A program made the translations under genes and the position numbers. Below, in pieces: positions 17,679-26,516 of a DNA stretch of 64,000 nt; positions within the stretch are counted from its first letter, which is position 1; the number at the start of each line of letters is the position of its first letter. The notes under the pieces were generated by a model, which was not told the DNA's origin, did not search any database, and worked only from the letters and a program-made list of their open reading frames with translations. This DNA is from Gammaproteobacteria bacterium (GTDB lineage Bacteria > Pseudomonadota > Gammaproteobacteria > Pseudomonadales > Pseudohongiellaceae). The stretch spans positions 248,001 through 312,000 of the forward strand of contig JAWKZW010000001.1 of assembly GCA_041395725.1 (NCBI GenBank), in the 5' to 3' direction.

Positions 17679-18704
17679 TCAGGCGTGGGCCTGCATGCCA
17701 TCCATCTTGGCCAATCTTTCTATCAGCTCTTCTACCCGGGTGCTGTAACCCCATTCGTTGTCATACCAGGAAATCACCTTGACCAGGCGATCCTCGATAA
17801 CCTGGGTCAGCAACGAATCAAAAACGCTGGAATGAGGGTTACCGATAATGTCACTGCTGACAATCGGGTCTTCGCAGTAGGCCAGGATCCCCTTCAGGGA
17901 GCCTTCGGCGGCCTGCTGCATGGCGGCATTGATTGCTTCGACGGTGACATCCCTGGTCAGTTCGACCGTCAGATCCACCAGGCTGCCGTCTGCTACCGGC
18001 ACGCGCATGGCCAACCCATCCAGCTTGCCGGCCAGTTCCGGCATGACCAGGCCAATGGCCCGTGCCGCACCGGTGGAAGTCGGGACGATATTGGTGGCAG
18101 CGTTTCGCGAACGGCGCGGATCCTTGTGCGGTGCATCGATCAACCGCTGGTCGGAGGTATAGGCATGGACGGTGGTCAACAGGCCGCGCGCGATGCCGAA
18201 AGACTCATGCAACACCTTGGCCAGCGGCGCCGCACAGTTGGTGGTGCAACTGGCATTGCTGATTATGCGACTCTCCGGGGTAACGACATGGTCGTTAACG
18301 CCCGCCACCAGGGTGGCATCCAGTGGATCCTTGCAGGGGACCGTGAGTATCAGGCGCCTGGCGCCGGCATCCAGGTGCTTGTTGAGATCTTCCAGCTTGC
18401 GGAACGCCCCGGAGCTTTCGATCACGTAGTCGATCTCCATTTCCCGCCACGGCAGCCTGGCCGGGTCACGCTCCATAAGCACTTCGAACGGATCGCCGTC
18501 GATGGTCAGTGTGCTGCCTTCGCATTTCACGCTTCCGGGGTAGATCCCGTGAATGCTGTCGTACTTGAACGCATAGGCCAGTTGATCCGGCGACGACAGG
18601 TCATTGACCGCCACCACATCATAATGTTTTCGCAGTTTTGCGATGCGCATGATAGTCCGGCCGATTCTGCCGAACCCGTTAATTGCAATTCTTGGTGCTG
18701 CCAT
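17679..18704 (-). CDS. gap: Glyceraldehyde-3-phosphate dehydrogenase, type I
   Basis: This 341-residue protein begins RIAINGFGRIGRTIMRIA (the NAD-binding Rossmann motif). VNDLSSPDQLAYAFKYDS has an Asp after VN that favours NAD over NADP. The catalytic motif SNASCTTNCAAP and HAYTSDQRLIDAPHKDPRRS are present, and the protein ends with WYDNEWGYSTRVEEL. It oxidises glyceraldehyde 3-phosphate to 1,3-bisphosphoglycerate in glycolysis or gluconeogenesis. The related erythrose-4-phosphate dehydrogenase cannot be fully excluded. The ATG at 18704 is preferred to the one at 18728 because AGAGG precedes it at good distance. Confidence 0.9.
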   Translation of the reverse strand: MAAPRIAINGFGRIGRTIMRIAKLRKHYDVVAVNDLSSPDQLAYAFKYDSIHGIYPGSVKCEGSTLTIDGDPFEVLMERDPARLPWREMEIDYVIESSGAFRKLEDLNKHLDAGARRLILTVPCKDPLDATLVAGVNDHVVTPESRIISNASCTTNCAAPLAKVLHESFGIARGLLTTVHAYTSDQRLIDAPHKDPRRSRNAATNIVPTSTGAARAIGLVMPELAGKLDGLAMRVPVADGSLVDLTVELTRDVTVEAINAAMQQAAEGSLKGILAYCEDPIVSSDIIGNPHSSVFDSLLTQVIEDRLVKVISWYDNEWGYSTRVEELIERLAKMDGMQAHA

Positions 18705-18958
18705 TGTGTTACCTCTTGGAACTACCATTAACCATTAATAAATAGCGTAGCCGGCTACAGGGGCATCGAAAAGCCTGCCCCTGTTCAGGTCTGACGGCTC
18801 TGGCTATCATACCGCCAGGGCGGCTGGATTGTACTTGCCGGATTTTAGACTGACAAAGCAAAATCTGTTCCGTCACGCAGCCGCGGCTAAGCCGTTGTAA
18901 GATTCTGCCATCAAACTCATTTATAAAATAAAAACAACCAGTTACCAGGATTCTCACC

Positions 18959-20248
18959 ATGCAAAGACTGTACCGCTCCGTTGCCGCCAGGACTCATTCT
19001 GGTGCACAAGATACCATCCGCGCTGCCTGGAGATTACTCGGGGCAGGCAGCTTTCTCATCGCACTACTTCTTTATTTCAGCCCGCAGATACAGGCACAGG
19101 TCAGCCACGAGGATCCCGACTGGGTCACCACCTGGTCCGGCAGCCCCAGCACCCTGCCACCCGACGCACCGGCCGGGAGCGGTTACCAGAACCAGACCGT
19201 CCGGCTGATCGTGCATACCAGCGCCGGGGGCAGGGCAGTCCGTCTGCGCCTGTCCAATACCCATGGGGAAAAGCCCCTGGTCGTTGGATCCGTCACTGTA
19301 GCACGCCAGGCCAGCGGTGCGGAAATTGTCCCCGACAGCGTCCGGCAGGTCAGTTTTTCCAGCCGACAGTCCATCACCATTCCTCGCTGGGCGACGGTGA
19401 TCAGCGATCCTATCGAAATGGACATCCCCCCCACCGCTAACCTGGCAGTCAGTCTCTACCTGCCCGAGGAAACCGGGTTCATCACGACGCACGCCCTGTC
19501 CAACCAGACCAATTACCTGTCCAGTGAAGGCAATCACGTCAACAGTCCGGCTCTGCCGGTGGCGAGCGAAACTACCGGCTGGCCGTTTCTGACCGCCATT
19601 GATGTCCTGCCTGAACAACCGGTCCGGACCATAGTCACCCTGGGGGATTCCATCACCGACGGCTGGGATTCCACCGAAAGCGCCAATCAGCGCTGGCCCA
19701 ATCATTTTGCGCAGCGCCTTTACCAGAACAGCGGAATTGAAAACTTTGCCGTGGCCAATGCCGGTATCAGCGGCAACCGGGTGACTACGGAACAGAACCC
19801 CACCTTCGGGCAGAACCTGCAGGCGCGCTTTCAGCGCGACGTGCTGGCCCTCAGCAACGTCAGTCATATCATCCTGCTGGAAGGTATCAACGACATTGGC
19901 ATGTCAGCGCGAAGTGCGCAGCCGATCGAGGCCGATCAGATCATCGACGGCTACCGCCAGATTATTGCCCGGGCCCATGCAAGGGGTATCAAGGTAATAG
20001 GTGCCACGCTACTCCCCTACGAGGGAGCTGCCTACTACACGGAGGCTGGAAATCAGGTGCGAGTGGAGGTCAATCATTTTATCCGCAGCAGCGGTGAATT
20101 CGACGGTGTTATCGAATTCGACAAGGCCGTTCAGGACCCGGCCAACCCCAATCGGATCAGGCCCGATTTCACAGCAGACAACCTGCACCCCAACGATGCC
20201 GGCTATCGTGCTATGGCGGAAATTATCAACCTGGCCCTGTTCGATTGA
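18959..20248 (+). CDS. Secreted GDSL/SGNH hydrolase
   Basis: This 429-residue protein has a signal segment after a basic stretch (FLIALLLYFSPQIQAQ) and a beta-rich N-terminal region (about 45-220). An SGNH hydrolase domain follows with LGDSITDGW (nucleophile Ser), a NAGISGN block, LLEGINDIG and DNLHPNDAGY (Asp/His). This two-part layout is typical of secreted SGNH esterases that deacetylate or cleave esters on polysaccharides or lipids. The substrate is unknown. The gene stands alone, divergent from GAPDH, with a degraded repeat immediately downstream. Confidence 0.85.
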   Translation: MQRLYRSVAARTHSGAQDTIRAAWRLLGAGSFLIALLLYFSPQIQAQVSHEDPDWVTTWSGSPSTLPPDAPAGSGYQNQTVRLIVHTSAGGRAVRLRLSNTHGEKPLVVGSVTVARQASGAEIVPDSVRQVSFSSRQSITIPRWATVISDPIEMDIPPTANLAVSLYLPEETGFITTHALSNQTNYLSSEGNHVNSPALPVASETTGWPFLTAIDVLPEQPVRTIVTLGDSITDGWDSTESANQRWPNHFAQRLYQNSGIENFAVANAGISGNRVTTEQNPTFGQNLQARFQRDVLALSNVSHIILLEGINDIGMSARSAQPIEADQIIDGYRQIIARAHARGIKVIGATLLPYEGAAYYTEAGNQVRVEVNHFIRSSGEFDGVIEFDKAVQDPANPNRIRPDFTADNLHPNDAGYRAMAEIINLALFD

Positions 20249-20250
20249 CT

Positions 20251-20425
20251 AAGGAACCTGTGAGTAATTGCCGCAATGCTGCGCGGCAGTCTGTCGGCCG
20301 CCACTGCGACTTCTCACACCTGGCAAGGAAGTGACCACTGCCTGCCCACGACGCCTCGCCGTATAGCCCGACAGGTTCCGCCCGGCAAGGCCTTCAGACA
20401 AAATCGCTGGCTGGCCTGAAGACAG
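20251..20425 (+). repeat. Diverged copy of the 269-bp inverted-repeat element (left part)
   Basis: The stretch starts AAGGAACCTGTGAGTAATTG, contains GCAGTCTGTCGG and then CCGCCCGG...AAGGCCTTCAGACAA followed by TCGCTGGC. These occur in the same order in the left two-thirds of the element at 40952-41220. It is more diverged than the copy at 13367. It lies just past the stop of the SGNH hydrolase gene. Confidence 0.65.
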
Positions 20426-20445
20426 GCCTCCCCGACACGCCGGCC

Positions 20446-21303
20446 TCAGGCACGGCGGGCAGTAACAAACCACGTGGATGAGGGCCCCCAGACACCATCG
20501 TCTCTGAGGTACTTTTCCAGGGTACTGGCGAGGGCATCCTTGACCGGCTCGCGCAAAGCCTCGCCCTCTTCCCCTGCGAGGCGGATTATCTCGCCGGCCG
20601 GTCCCAGGGCCATGGCAAACTCGACCGCTTCCGTCAAGTCCTTGCCAATACAGATATCTGCGTCAAAGCGCTCGAAGCTGATGCCCTTGAACCCGGCGCT
20701 GTGCAGAAGATCGCTGACCATGTCCGGCCCTGACATGGAGAAAGGTCCGGGCCCGCAATGCACCTGCCCCGCGTCTTCATGGGAGACCACCGGGACAATT
20801 TCGCGAACGCACAGCTCCGCGTCATGGAGCCAGGGATTATCCTCCCGTTTGCGCCATACGATCATATCAAGACGACCACCAGCTTTCAGGCTGCGGTTGA
20901 TATTGCCCATGGCGGCGCCGGGAAAGTTGAAGAACATGGTTCCAAAACGGGCAAAGGCATACTCATACGGGCCGGCCAGATCATCCCGCTCTACATCAGC
21001 CACCAGGAAATCCAGGTTCGCCAGGCCGGACTCCGCGGCGGCCTCGTGCGCCGCTGCAATGAAATTAGCTGCGCAGTCCACTCCGGTCACCTTCCCTTCC
21101 GGCCCGACCCGCGAAGCGATCTGCTGAGTGCTGTCGCCAAAACCACATCCGATATCGACGACCCGGGAGCCGGCTGGATGTATGTCACGCCCCAGCAGCT
21201 CATCGCTGTGAGCAGACAAGCCTTCCACCAGAAGGTGCCTGAACCGCGAAAACTTTTCGAACAGCACCGTATTCCAGGCTTCTATGATAACGTCATTTTC
21301 CAA
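20446..21303 (-). CDS. Class I SAM-dependent methyltransferase
   Basis: This protein of about 285 residues has motif I VVDIGCGFGDSTQQIA and the acidic end of strand two in GKVTGVDCA. LDFLVADVERDDL and a PGAAMGNINRSLKAGGRLDM motif follow. The N-terminus (AWNTVLFEKFSRFRHLLVEG) matches a group of bacterial methyltransferases of unspecified substrate. The start is uncertain. The open frame begins with TTG at 21357 inside a repeat, but a TTG at 21303 with a G-rich stretch upstream is more likely. The gene lies between two copies of the same repeat (20251 and 21339), which hints at insertion or rearrangement. Confidence 0.8.
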   Translation of the reverse strand: MENDVIIEAWNTVLFEKFSRFRHLLVEGLSAHSDELLGRDIHPAGSRVVDIGCGFGDSTQQIASRVGPEGKVTGVDCAANFIAAAHEAAAESGLANLDFLVADVERDDLAGPYEYAFARFGTMFFNFPGAAMGNINRSLKAGGRLDMIVWRKREDNPWLHDAELCVREIVPVVSHEDAGQVHCGPGPFSMSGPDMVSDLLHSAGFKGISFERFDADICIGKDLTEAVEFAMALGPAGEIIRLAGEEGEALREPVKDALASTLEKYLRDDGVWGPSSTWFVTARRA

Positions 21304-21338
21304 TGGCCATACCCCCGCTTCCCCGCCGTGGTAAAGAC

Positions 21339-21378
21339 TTGAGGAGCCTCTGATCAATTGCCGCTGGGTTTGCGGCAG
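21339..21378 (+). repeat. Short end fragment of the 269-bp repeat family
   Basis: AGGAGCCTCTGATCAATTG matches the left end of the element at 40952. The following GCCGCTGGGTTTGCGGCAG matches the equivalent part of the copy at 20251. Only about 40 bp remain. Confidence 0.6.
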
Positions 21379-21390
21379 TTAAAAGGTTAT

Positions 21391-21586
21391 TTAAGAAGCA
21401 TAGTGATCCGCGAATGCCAGGTCCATGGTTTTTTCGAAACCAGGGGATGTTGGCAGGCCAGAGATCGGCAGTTCCTGCAAAGTCAGGCAAGCCCCCGGGC
21501 AGGGGCTGGTAGATGTTGACAACCAGCATCTGAGCGAAACTGGATACAGAAAAAACTAACATTACTGCTGCGATTATTAATCTCAT
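21391..21586 (-). pseudogene. Remnant of a small secreted protein gene
   Basis: An ATG at 21586 starts a convincing signal peptide (RLIIAAVMLVFSVSSFAQ), followed by LVVNIYQPLPGG. After that, one frame runs on into the repeat and the methyltransferase gene. The neighbouring frame reads PGFEKTMDLAFADHYAS and stops with TAA at 21391. The latter looks more like real protein, so a frameshift or internal deletion is likely. The family is not recognised. It could also be a short functional gene misread by me. Confidence 0.35.
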
Positions 21587-21934
21587 TATTTTTACCTTCT
21601 TTTAGTTTGAATGTAGTTCAACTTATCCTGGGAACAACGGACCACACCGCAAGACAGGTTCAGTAGATTGAAGTGACCGGTGTGTGTCTATGGTGTGGCC
21701 GCCCCATAGTGACGGAAACGCGAAAAACCCAGGGAAATCAGGGTTATTGATTTCCTGAGAAAATCTCTCTTGCGCTGTTGGAATGATGATTTCAAATATG
21801 AAATCGATGAATTGCACGGGGATAGGGCTACCAGATTGGAGACTCTGGCTTTACATGCCCACTTCAAAAACTACACTGACAACGCTAAGACGGCAGAAAA
21901 GGAAGGAATTTACAGTACGTTTCGATTCATCACA
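21587..21934. other. No gene seen
   Basis: Short open frames on both strands have no domain or ribosome binding site support. It follows the end of the thioredoxin operon and may hold its terminator, though no clear hairpin with a T-run was found. Confidence 0.4.
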
Positions 21935-22444
21935 TTACGGGCCAGAGAACAGCAGCTCTTGCCTGAACCAGCTTTGCAGAAGCGCTTTATCCACGATACC
22001 GCTGTGGGATTTCACGCTATGACTGGCATCAAAGAAGTAACTGCGGGGTAATTCTCCGTACCACCCTGGGTCGATGCTGAATCTGAGTCGTTCGACGAAG
22101 CTGTCCGCAAACATCCAGGACTCCATGTCGGCGAGTTGAAAGTCTTCCAGAAAATCGAGGGCGAATTCACGATCCTCAATCGGATCGGTAGAGATCAGGA
22201 CATAGGGCAGGTCCGGGTTCAGCTTAAGCACCTCGCCCATGAACTGCAGCTCCGCCAGACAGGGCGGACAGTCGACTGACCACAGGCCGACCAGAAATTC
22301 TTCGCCTGCATACGCGGCCTTTATCTGCTCGAATGAGTCCGACGTGAATGCCTTGAAGTTATCCGCCCGGACTGTAGTTACCGTTAAAAGAGCGGCAACG
22401 AGCAACAGCAGTTGTACAAGGTGTCTACCACTATTCCGCTGCAT
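21935..22444 (-). CDS. Periplasmic thioredoxin-like (TlpA family) protein
   Basis: This 169-residue protein has a signal peptide (LVQLLLLVAALLTVTTVRA) and a thioredoxin-fold domain with VGLWSVDCPPCLAELQFM, in which CPPC is the redox pair. PYVLISTDP is next, and LPRSYFFDASH carries the cis-Pro loop. TlpA-like proteins reduce disulphides or metal centres outside the cytoplasm. The start at 22444 overlaps the stop of the upstream beta-propeller gene by 14 bases, so translation is probably coupled. It forms a three-gene operon with the propeller and a TonB receptor. Its likely partner is the Cys-rich propeller, which is inference. Confidence 0.82.
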   Translation of the reverse strand: MQRNSGRHLVQLLLLVAALLTVTTVRADNFKAFTSDSFEQIKAAYAGEEFLVGLWSVDCPPCLAELQFMGEVLKLNPDLPYVLISTDPIEDREFALDFLEDFQLADMESWMFADSFVERLRFSIDPGWYGELPRSYFFDASHSVKSHSGIVDKALLQSWFRQELLFSGP

Positions 22445-23702
22445 TGATACTCCACCCCTCGCCCGAGGGCGCGAACTGCTCAAAAATATAGCCTTTCTCC
22501 TCAGTCAGCCAGCTGAGAAAAAGCCCCTGATCGCTTTTAACGATCAATGGATGATCGGAACCCTGAACAGTTGTCATCAGACTGACCGGTTTTGACCAGG
22601 TCCGCCCGTCATCCTGCGATGTCATCAGATTTATCAGGGACTGCTGACCATCAAACCCCTTCCAGACCAGGTAGAGAGTGCCTGCAAAGGTCTGCAGGTA
22701 AGGATGACCCGCCCCGGGATTACCGTCGATGCGAAGAACATCCCGGGTTTGCTGTTCGGTAAACGAGTAGCGGCCGTAATAAATACCCTGATGAAGATCA
22801 CCATTGCTAAACCAGCTCAAATGGTAATCAGCGGATTGGTCAGACTGGACCATGGTCGGACCGTGGTGTGGGCAGGCATTGATATGCCATTCATCGTAGC
22901 TCGCCCGGTTCATGTCCTCTACCCTGCCATCGGGAGTCAAAACTGCTATCGCGTGATCCCTCGTATCGGCACCGAAAATGTGACGCCATAAAATCGTTAC
23001 CTTATCAGTGCCATTTGGCGCCATGGCAATACGACAGCATTCACAACTGTGATTGGCCACGCGGTAATTCGCTGAGAATGTTTTCCCCTGATCACTGGAA
23101 ACTGCATAGTAAACTGCCGCGCCGGTGTAAGATTCGCCAGCCTTCTCGCTGGCTTCAAGGTCCCGCTTGTCGATCCAGGTCAGATAAAGCAGCCCTGATT
23201 CAGTTTGGAACAGGCTTTCAAAGCGATGCCCCGCAAACAGACCATCATCGTTGATGGTTCGCGGCTCGCTGAATGTGCTGCCGCCATCGATGGAGCGACT
23301 GAAGCGAATCTCCCCGGTGAATCGGGGCGAGGTCTTGAGTGTCCAGGAAACGTAAAGAGTGGAATCCTGATCAACCAGGATCTTGGGGCGATTCTCGCCA
23401 TTGAACTCAGCATCCTCCGGCACCGGGTTTACGGCAACCGGCACCGAGAACGAGGCACCCAGGTCAGAAGAGTGGCTGACAAAAACCTGCTGGTCCTGCA
23501 CGAAAGCCACCCAGAGTCGGCCGCTCTGATCGAAAGTGGCACTGGGCGCACCACCACAGTGAACCGAGATCGAGTCGGGCAGGCCTGCCGCCAGACAGCC
23601 ATCGCTCTGAGCTTGCGTGGCGGACGCCAGGCCCAGCAGCATTAACAACACGAAGAAGGACAGGGACCGGTATCTGTTTCGCCACGTTGATCTATGTATC
23701 AT
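22431..23702 (-). CDS. Exported sialidase-like beta-propeller with CECC and CPHHG motifs
   Basis: This 423-residue protein starts at an ATG preceded by GAGAG and has a signal peptide (LSFFVLLMLLGLASATQA). The rest is a BNR/sialidase-type propeller with several SxDxGxxF/W repeats (SHSSDLGASFS, SRSIDGGSTFS, SSDQGKTFS, SQDDGRTWS). Two motifs stand out: NHSCECCRIAM near residue 225 and NACPHHGPTM near 285. Such Cys/His groups suggest metal or haem binding, or a disulphide substrate for the neighbouring thioredoxin, rather than sialidase activity. No sialidase catalytic set was identified. It is translationally coupled to the TlpA-like gene and lies 99 bp after the TonB receptor. Confidence 0.75.
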   Translation of the reverse strand: MIHRSTWRNRYRSLSFFVLLMLLGLASATQAQSDGCLAAGLPDSISVHCGGAPSATFDQSGRLWVAFVQDQQVFVSHSSDLGASFSVPVAVNPVPEDAEFNGENRPKILVDQDSTLYVSWTLKTSPRFTGEIRFSRSIDGGSTFSEPRTINDDGLFAGHRFESLFQTESGLLYLTWIDKRDLEASEKAGESYTGAAVYYAVSSDQGKTFSANYRVANHSCECCRIAMAPNGTDKVTILWRHIFGADTRDHAIAVLTPDGRVEDMNRASYDEWHINACPHHGPTMVQSDQSADYHLSWFSNGDLHQGIYYGRYSFTEQQTRDVLRIDGNPGAGHPYLQTFAGTLYLVWKGFDGQQSLINLMTSQDDGRTWSKPVSLMTTVQGSDHPLIVKSDQGLFLSWLTEEKGYIFEQFAPSGEGWSINAAE

Positions 23703-23801
23703 GATTTCTCTCATCCAACAGTTCACATTTCTCATCTGTCAGTTGTCAGCGCTCAGCCCACGACTCTCTAGCGAACGCCCTACCCGACCTGCAGCAATCG
23801 G

Positions 23802-26081
23802 CTAGAAATCATAGGCCATGTTCAGGTAGAGAGATCGTCCCGGCCAGGGGTGGGCCACATAGGCGACTTCATCAGTCACATTGTCGACACCAAGCCCCAG
23901 CGACAAGCCGCTGGCGAAACGGTAGGTGGATTTTACCCCAAGCCGACTGTATCCGTCCTGCGCGCCGTACACATTGTCTTCCCTGTCAGTATTGTCAATC
24001 AAACCAAAGCTATCACTGGCATACTGGTAGTTGGCCCCTACATCCCAGCTACTGGACAGGTGATAAGTCGCCAGCAGATTGACTCGCCAATCGGGCATTC
24101 GAGGGTAGACATTTCCTTCCAAGGTCGGGTTTGGATCATTCTTAACGATTTCGGAATCCGTGTAAACGGCATTGAAACGAACATCCAGATTGGGAACAAA
24201 CAGGTCCGCCGCGTTAGTGATGAATTCCACGCCACTGGTCCTCAGCTCATCAACTGGAATGAATGTTCTCAGAGATATGCCGCTGTCCAGGGTGGCAGCC
24301 TGGGATTCAATGGCATCCTTAACTTCTTCGTAGAAGTAGTTTACGCGAACATACCCGTTGGGAATGGCCCTTTCGATCATGAAGTTGTGGTGCAATCCGT
24401 CTTCCGGCTTCAGATCCGGGTTGGACAGAGCAACTGCGTTGAAGGCCTCAAACTGGCTGAACAGTTCTTCGACGATCGGGAACCGATAGGCCTTGGCTAT
24501 AGAGTATCGGTACGACCAATCCTCATTCGGCTGGTAACCGAGGGAAAACTTGGGCGATATTTTACGGTCAGAACCAGACGGCACCCGGGTCAGGTCGAAC
24601 TCAGGCGTAAGTGGGTCGTCATTATCAAAATAGCCATTACTGCTTTCAAAGTCCTCCCAGCGTAGACCAAAGGCAGCATCCCAGTTATCGGCAAATTGCC
24701 AGTTGAACTGGGCAAAGGCGGCGAGAATTTCAGTTTCTCCACCACTGCGCGCGGTAAACGCATCTTTGCTGCCTGCTGCATAATTACTGGAATCAAAGAT
24801 GTCCAGATTCAATTCATAGGATTCCCTGCGCAAGCCCGTGACCAGGCCCAGCCCAGGCACACCCAGGTCATCGAAATAGAGTTTTACTTCCGCGGTATTC
24901 CACCCGGTATCACCGAAGTCGGTAACCTGACCCGCCAGGCTGTGAAGGGGATCGTCCGGGTGGGATCCGGAAGCCCGGGTCTCATCTCGCAGCACGGTAA
25001 ACTGATTGACATTGGCCTCCAGTTCAATGGATTCGGTCAACTGCCCTCGCAGCCGCAAGCCAACCGACAGACTGCGGCGCTCCAGATCGCTGGTCGCGAA
25101 CCGACTCGCCGGCACGGAAAACTGGCGGCCGTTCTCAATGACATTGCCACGGTAGACAGGATTTCCCGACTGGTCGCGCAGGTAGGTATTGGCAGCGTCC
25201 TCGACAGTATTCCGGTCCTCGTAGGCCACGTTCAGCAATGTGGACCAATTGCCGAAATCATGTCCCAATTTGAACTTGTAGTTATTGGTGACCGCGTCAA
25301 CCACCCCGGTATCCATGAACCAGTTTCGAGACCTGCTGCGCTCATCGTTACCTACAATGCTTCCAGTCACCGGTATCGGATTGGAGGCAGAGCTTGACCC
25401 ACCGAATCGGAAAATCTGTGGCTGCGACTCGTTTTCCAGGCGGTTGACCGACAGGTAGTAGCTGGTATTGCCAACCTTGTCACCAAAAGACATGAACGAT
25501 TTATAACCGGAAACCGTGTCGTCAAACCCGTAAGCATCAAACGACTGACTGAAATAGGAACTGTCGAAATGAAACTCCCGATCCTGCGGGATCGCCGTTT
25601 CAATTTCAATGACCCCCCCCATGGAATTGCCCCCGTATTCCGCAGAAAAAGGTCCGTATAAGACCTCTACCCGGGCTATTTCACTGGCCGACACCATGTT
25701 CCAGCGGGGCGCGCCGTTCCAGCGTGACTGCAGAAAATAATGTAGCGGCACTCCATCGGCAAACACCATGGAGCGGGAGGTCTGGAACATGTTGGAACCG
25801 CGCATGCCCATCACGCCGTTCGAATCACCGATGAAGCGTCGCCGGATGACCAGGCTCGGTTCGAACTTCACAACGTCTTCGGTAGTGGCAACGTTAATGC
25901 TGGCAAAATCTTCCTGGGTCAGGATACTGCTGGGGCTGAGGTTGGAAAATGTGCGATCACTCTCCGAACCCCAGACAACGATTTCCTCCACGACGCCCTC
26001 AGCAGCGACGAGTGGTTGCACAGCTACAACCGTGGCAGCCAAAGCAACTGAGAACGCGAGCGGCTTTTTAATCGCCAACAC
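23802..26081 (-). CDS. TonB-dependent outer-membrane receptor
   Basis: This 759-residue protein has a signal peptide (LAFSVALAATVVAVQPLVA). Next comes a TonB box-like EEIVVWGS and a plug domain with ILTQEDFASINVATTEDVV, MGMRGSNMFQTSR and VEVLYGPFSAEYGGNSMGGVIEI. A 22-strand barrel ends with an aromatic C-terminus (RSLYLNMAYDF) typical of outer-membrane insertion. It imports a scarce ligand using TonB energy. It is the first gene of the operon with the Cys-rich propeller and a thioredoxin. The ligand may be a metal complex, which is inference from those neighbours. Confidence 0.92.
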   Translation of the reverse strand: MLAIKKPLAFSVALAATVVAVQPLVAAEGVVEEIVVWGSESDRTFSNLSPSSILTQEDFASINVATTEDVVKFEPSLVIRRRFIGDSNGVMGMRGSNMFQTSRSMVFADGVPLHYFLQSRWNGAPRWNMVSASEIARVEVLYGPFSAEYGGNSMGGVIEIETAIPQDREFHFDSSYFSQSFDAYGFDDTVSGYKSFMSFGDKVGNTSYYLSVNRLENESQPQIFRFGGSSSASNPIPVTGSIVGNDERSRSRNWFMDTGVVDAVTNNYKFKLGHDFGNWSTLLNVAYEDRNTVEDAANTYLRDQSGNPVYRGNVIENGRQFSVPASRFATSDLERRSLSVGLRLRGQLTESIELEANVNQFTVLRDETRASGSHPDDPLHSLAGQVTDFGDTGWNTAEVKLYFDDLGVPGLGLVTGLRRESYELNLDIFDSSNYAAGSKDAFTARSGGETEILAAFAQFNWQFADNWDAAFGLRWEDFESSNGYFDNDDPLTPEFDLTRVPSGSDRKISPKFSLGYQPNEDWSYRYSIAKAYRFPIVEELFSQFEAFNAVALSNPDLKPEDGLHHNFMIERAIPNGYVRVNYFYEEVKDAIESQAATLDSGISLRTFIPVDELRTSGVEFITNAADLFVPNLDVRFNAVYTDSEIVKNDPNPTLEGNVYPRMPDWRVNLLATYHLSSSWDVGANYQYASDSFGLIDNTDREDNVYGAQDGYSRLGVKSTYRFASGLSLGLGVDNVTDEVAYVAHPWPGRSLYLNMAYDF

Positions 26082-26516
26082 GATGCATACCTCCGAAAAA
26101 TAAGGATTCTGAAATTCGGGAGGAGTCTAGCGGGAAAGATCTGAGATTGGGATGTGACATAGTGCCGCACCGGGATCCGGGAGACCGTGTTTATTGGCCC
26201 TGATCAAGAAATCACAGAAGGCAGGAACCTCAGGCGTGTGTCTGAAGCATCCTCGGGGAAAAGTACGGCCACGTTACCACGAGTAACGGGCTCACAAACA
26301 GAGACCCCGGCCTGGGCCGGGGTCTGGCCTGCACTGCAATTTGTTACTTCCAGAACGAACGCAGAGATTGTCCCGCGAGCACTCTTCGGCTAACTTACGC
26401 ACTTTTGTACAGGGCTTTGCAGCCAGGGTGCCCACTATCTGCGGTAACTTTAACCGGAACCTTTCACCGGGGTTCTGACTCCCGAACTCTGTGCCTGCCA
26501 CAATAATAAAAAAGGA
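26082..26516. other. Divergent intergenic region with a strong hairpin
   Basis: It separates the TonB receptor and DUF5916 genes. It contains an 11-bp perfect hairpin, AGACCCCGGCC at 26302-26312 and its complement at 26315-26325. No T-run follows on either strand, so it is not a standard terminator. Open frames here are antisense extensions of the DUF5916 gene. Confidence 0.5.

Noticed and set aside
17685..18731. 348-codon plus-strand frame opposite the GAPDH gene
   Set aside because: The minus strand encodes a complete, conserved GAPDH. The plus-strand product is only the mirror of third-position GC bias.
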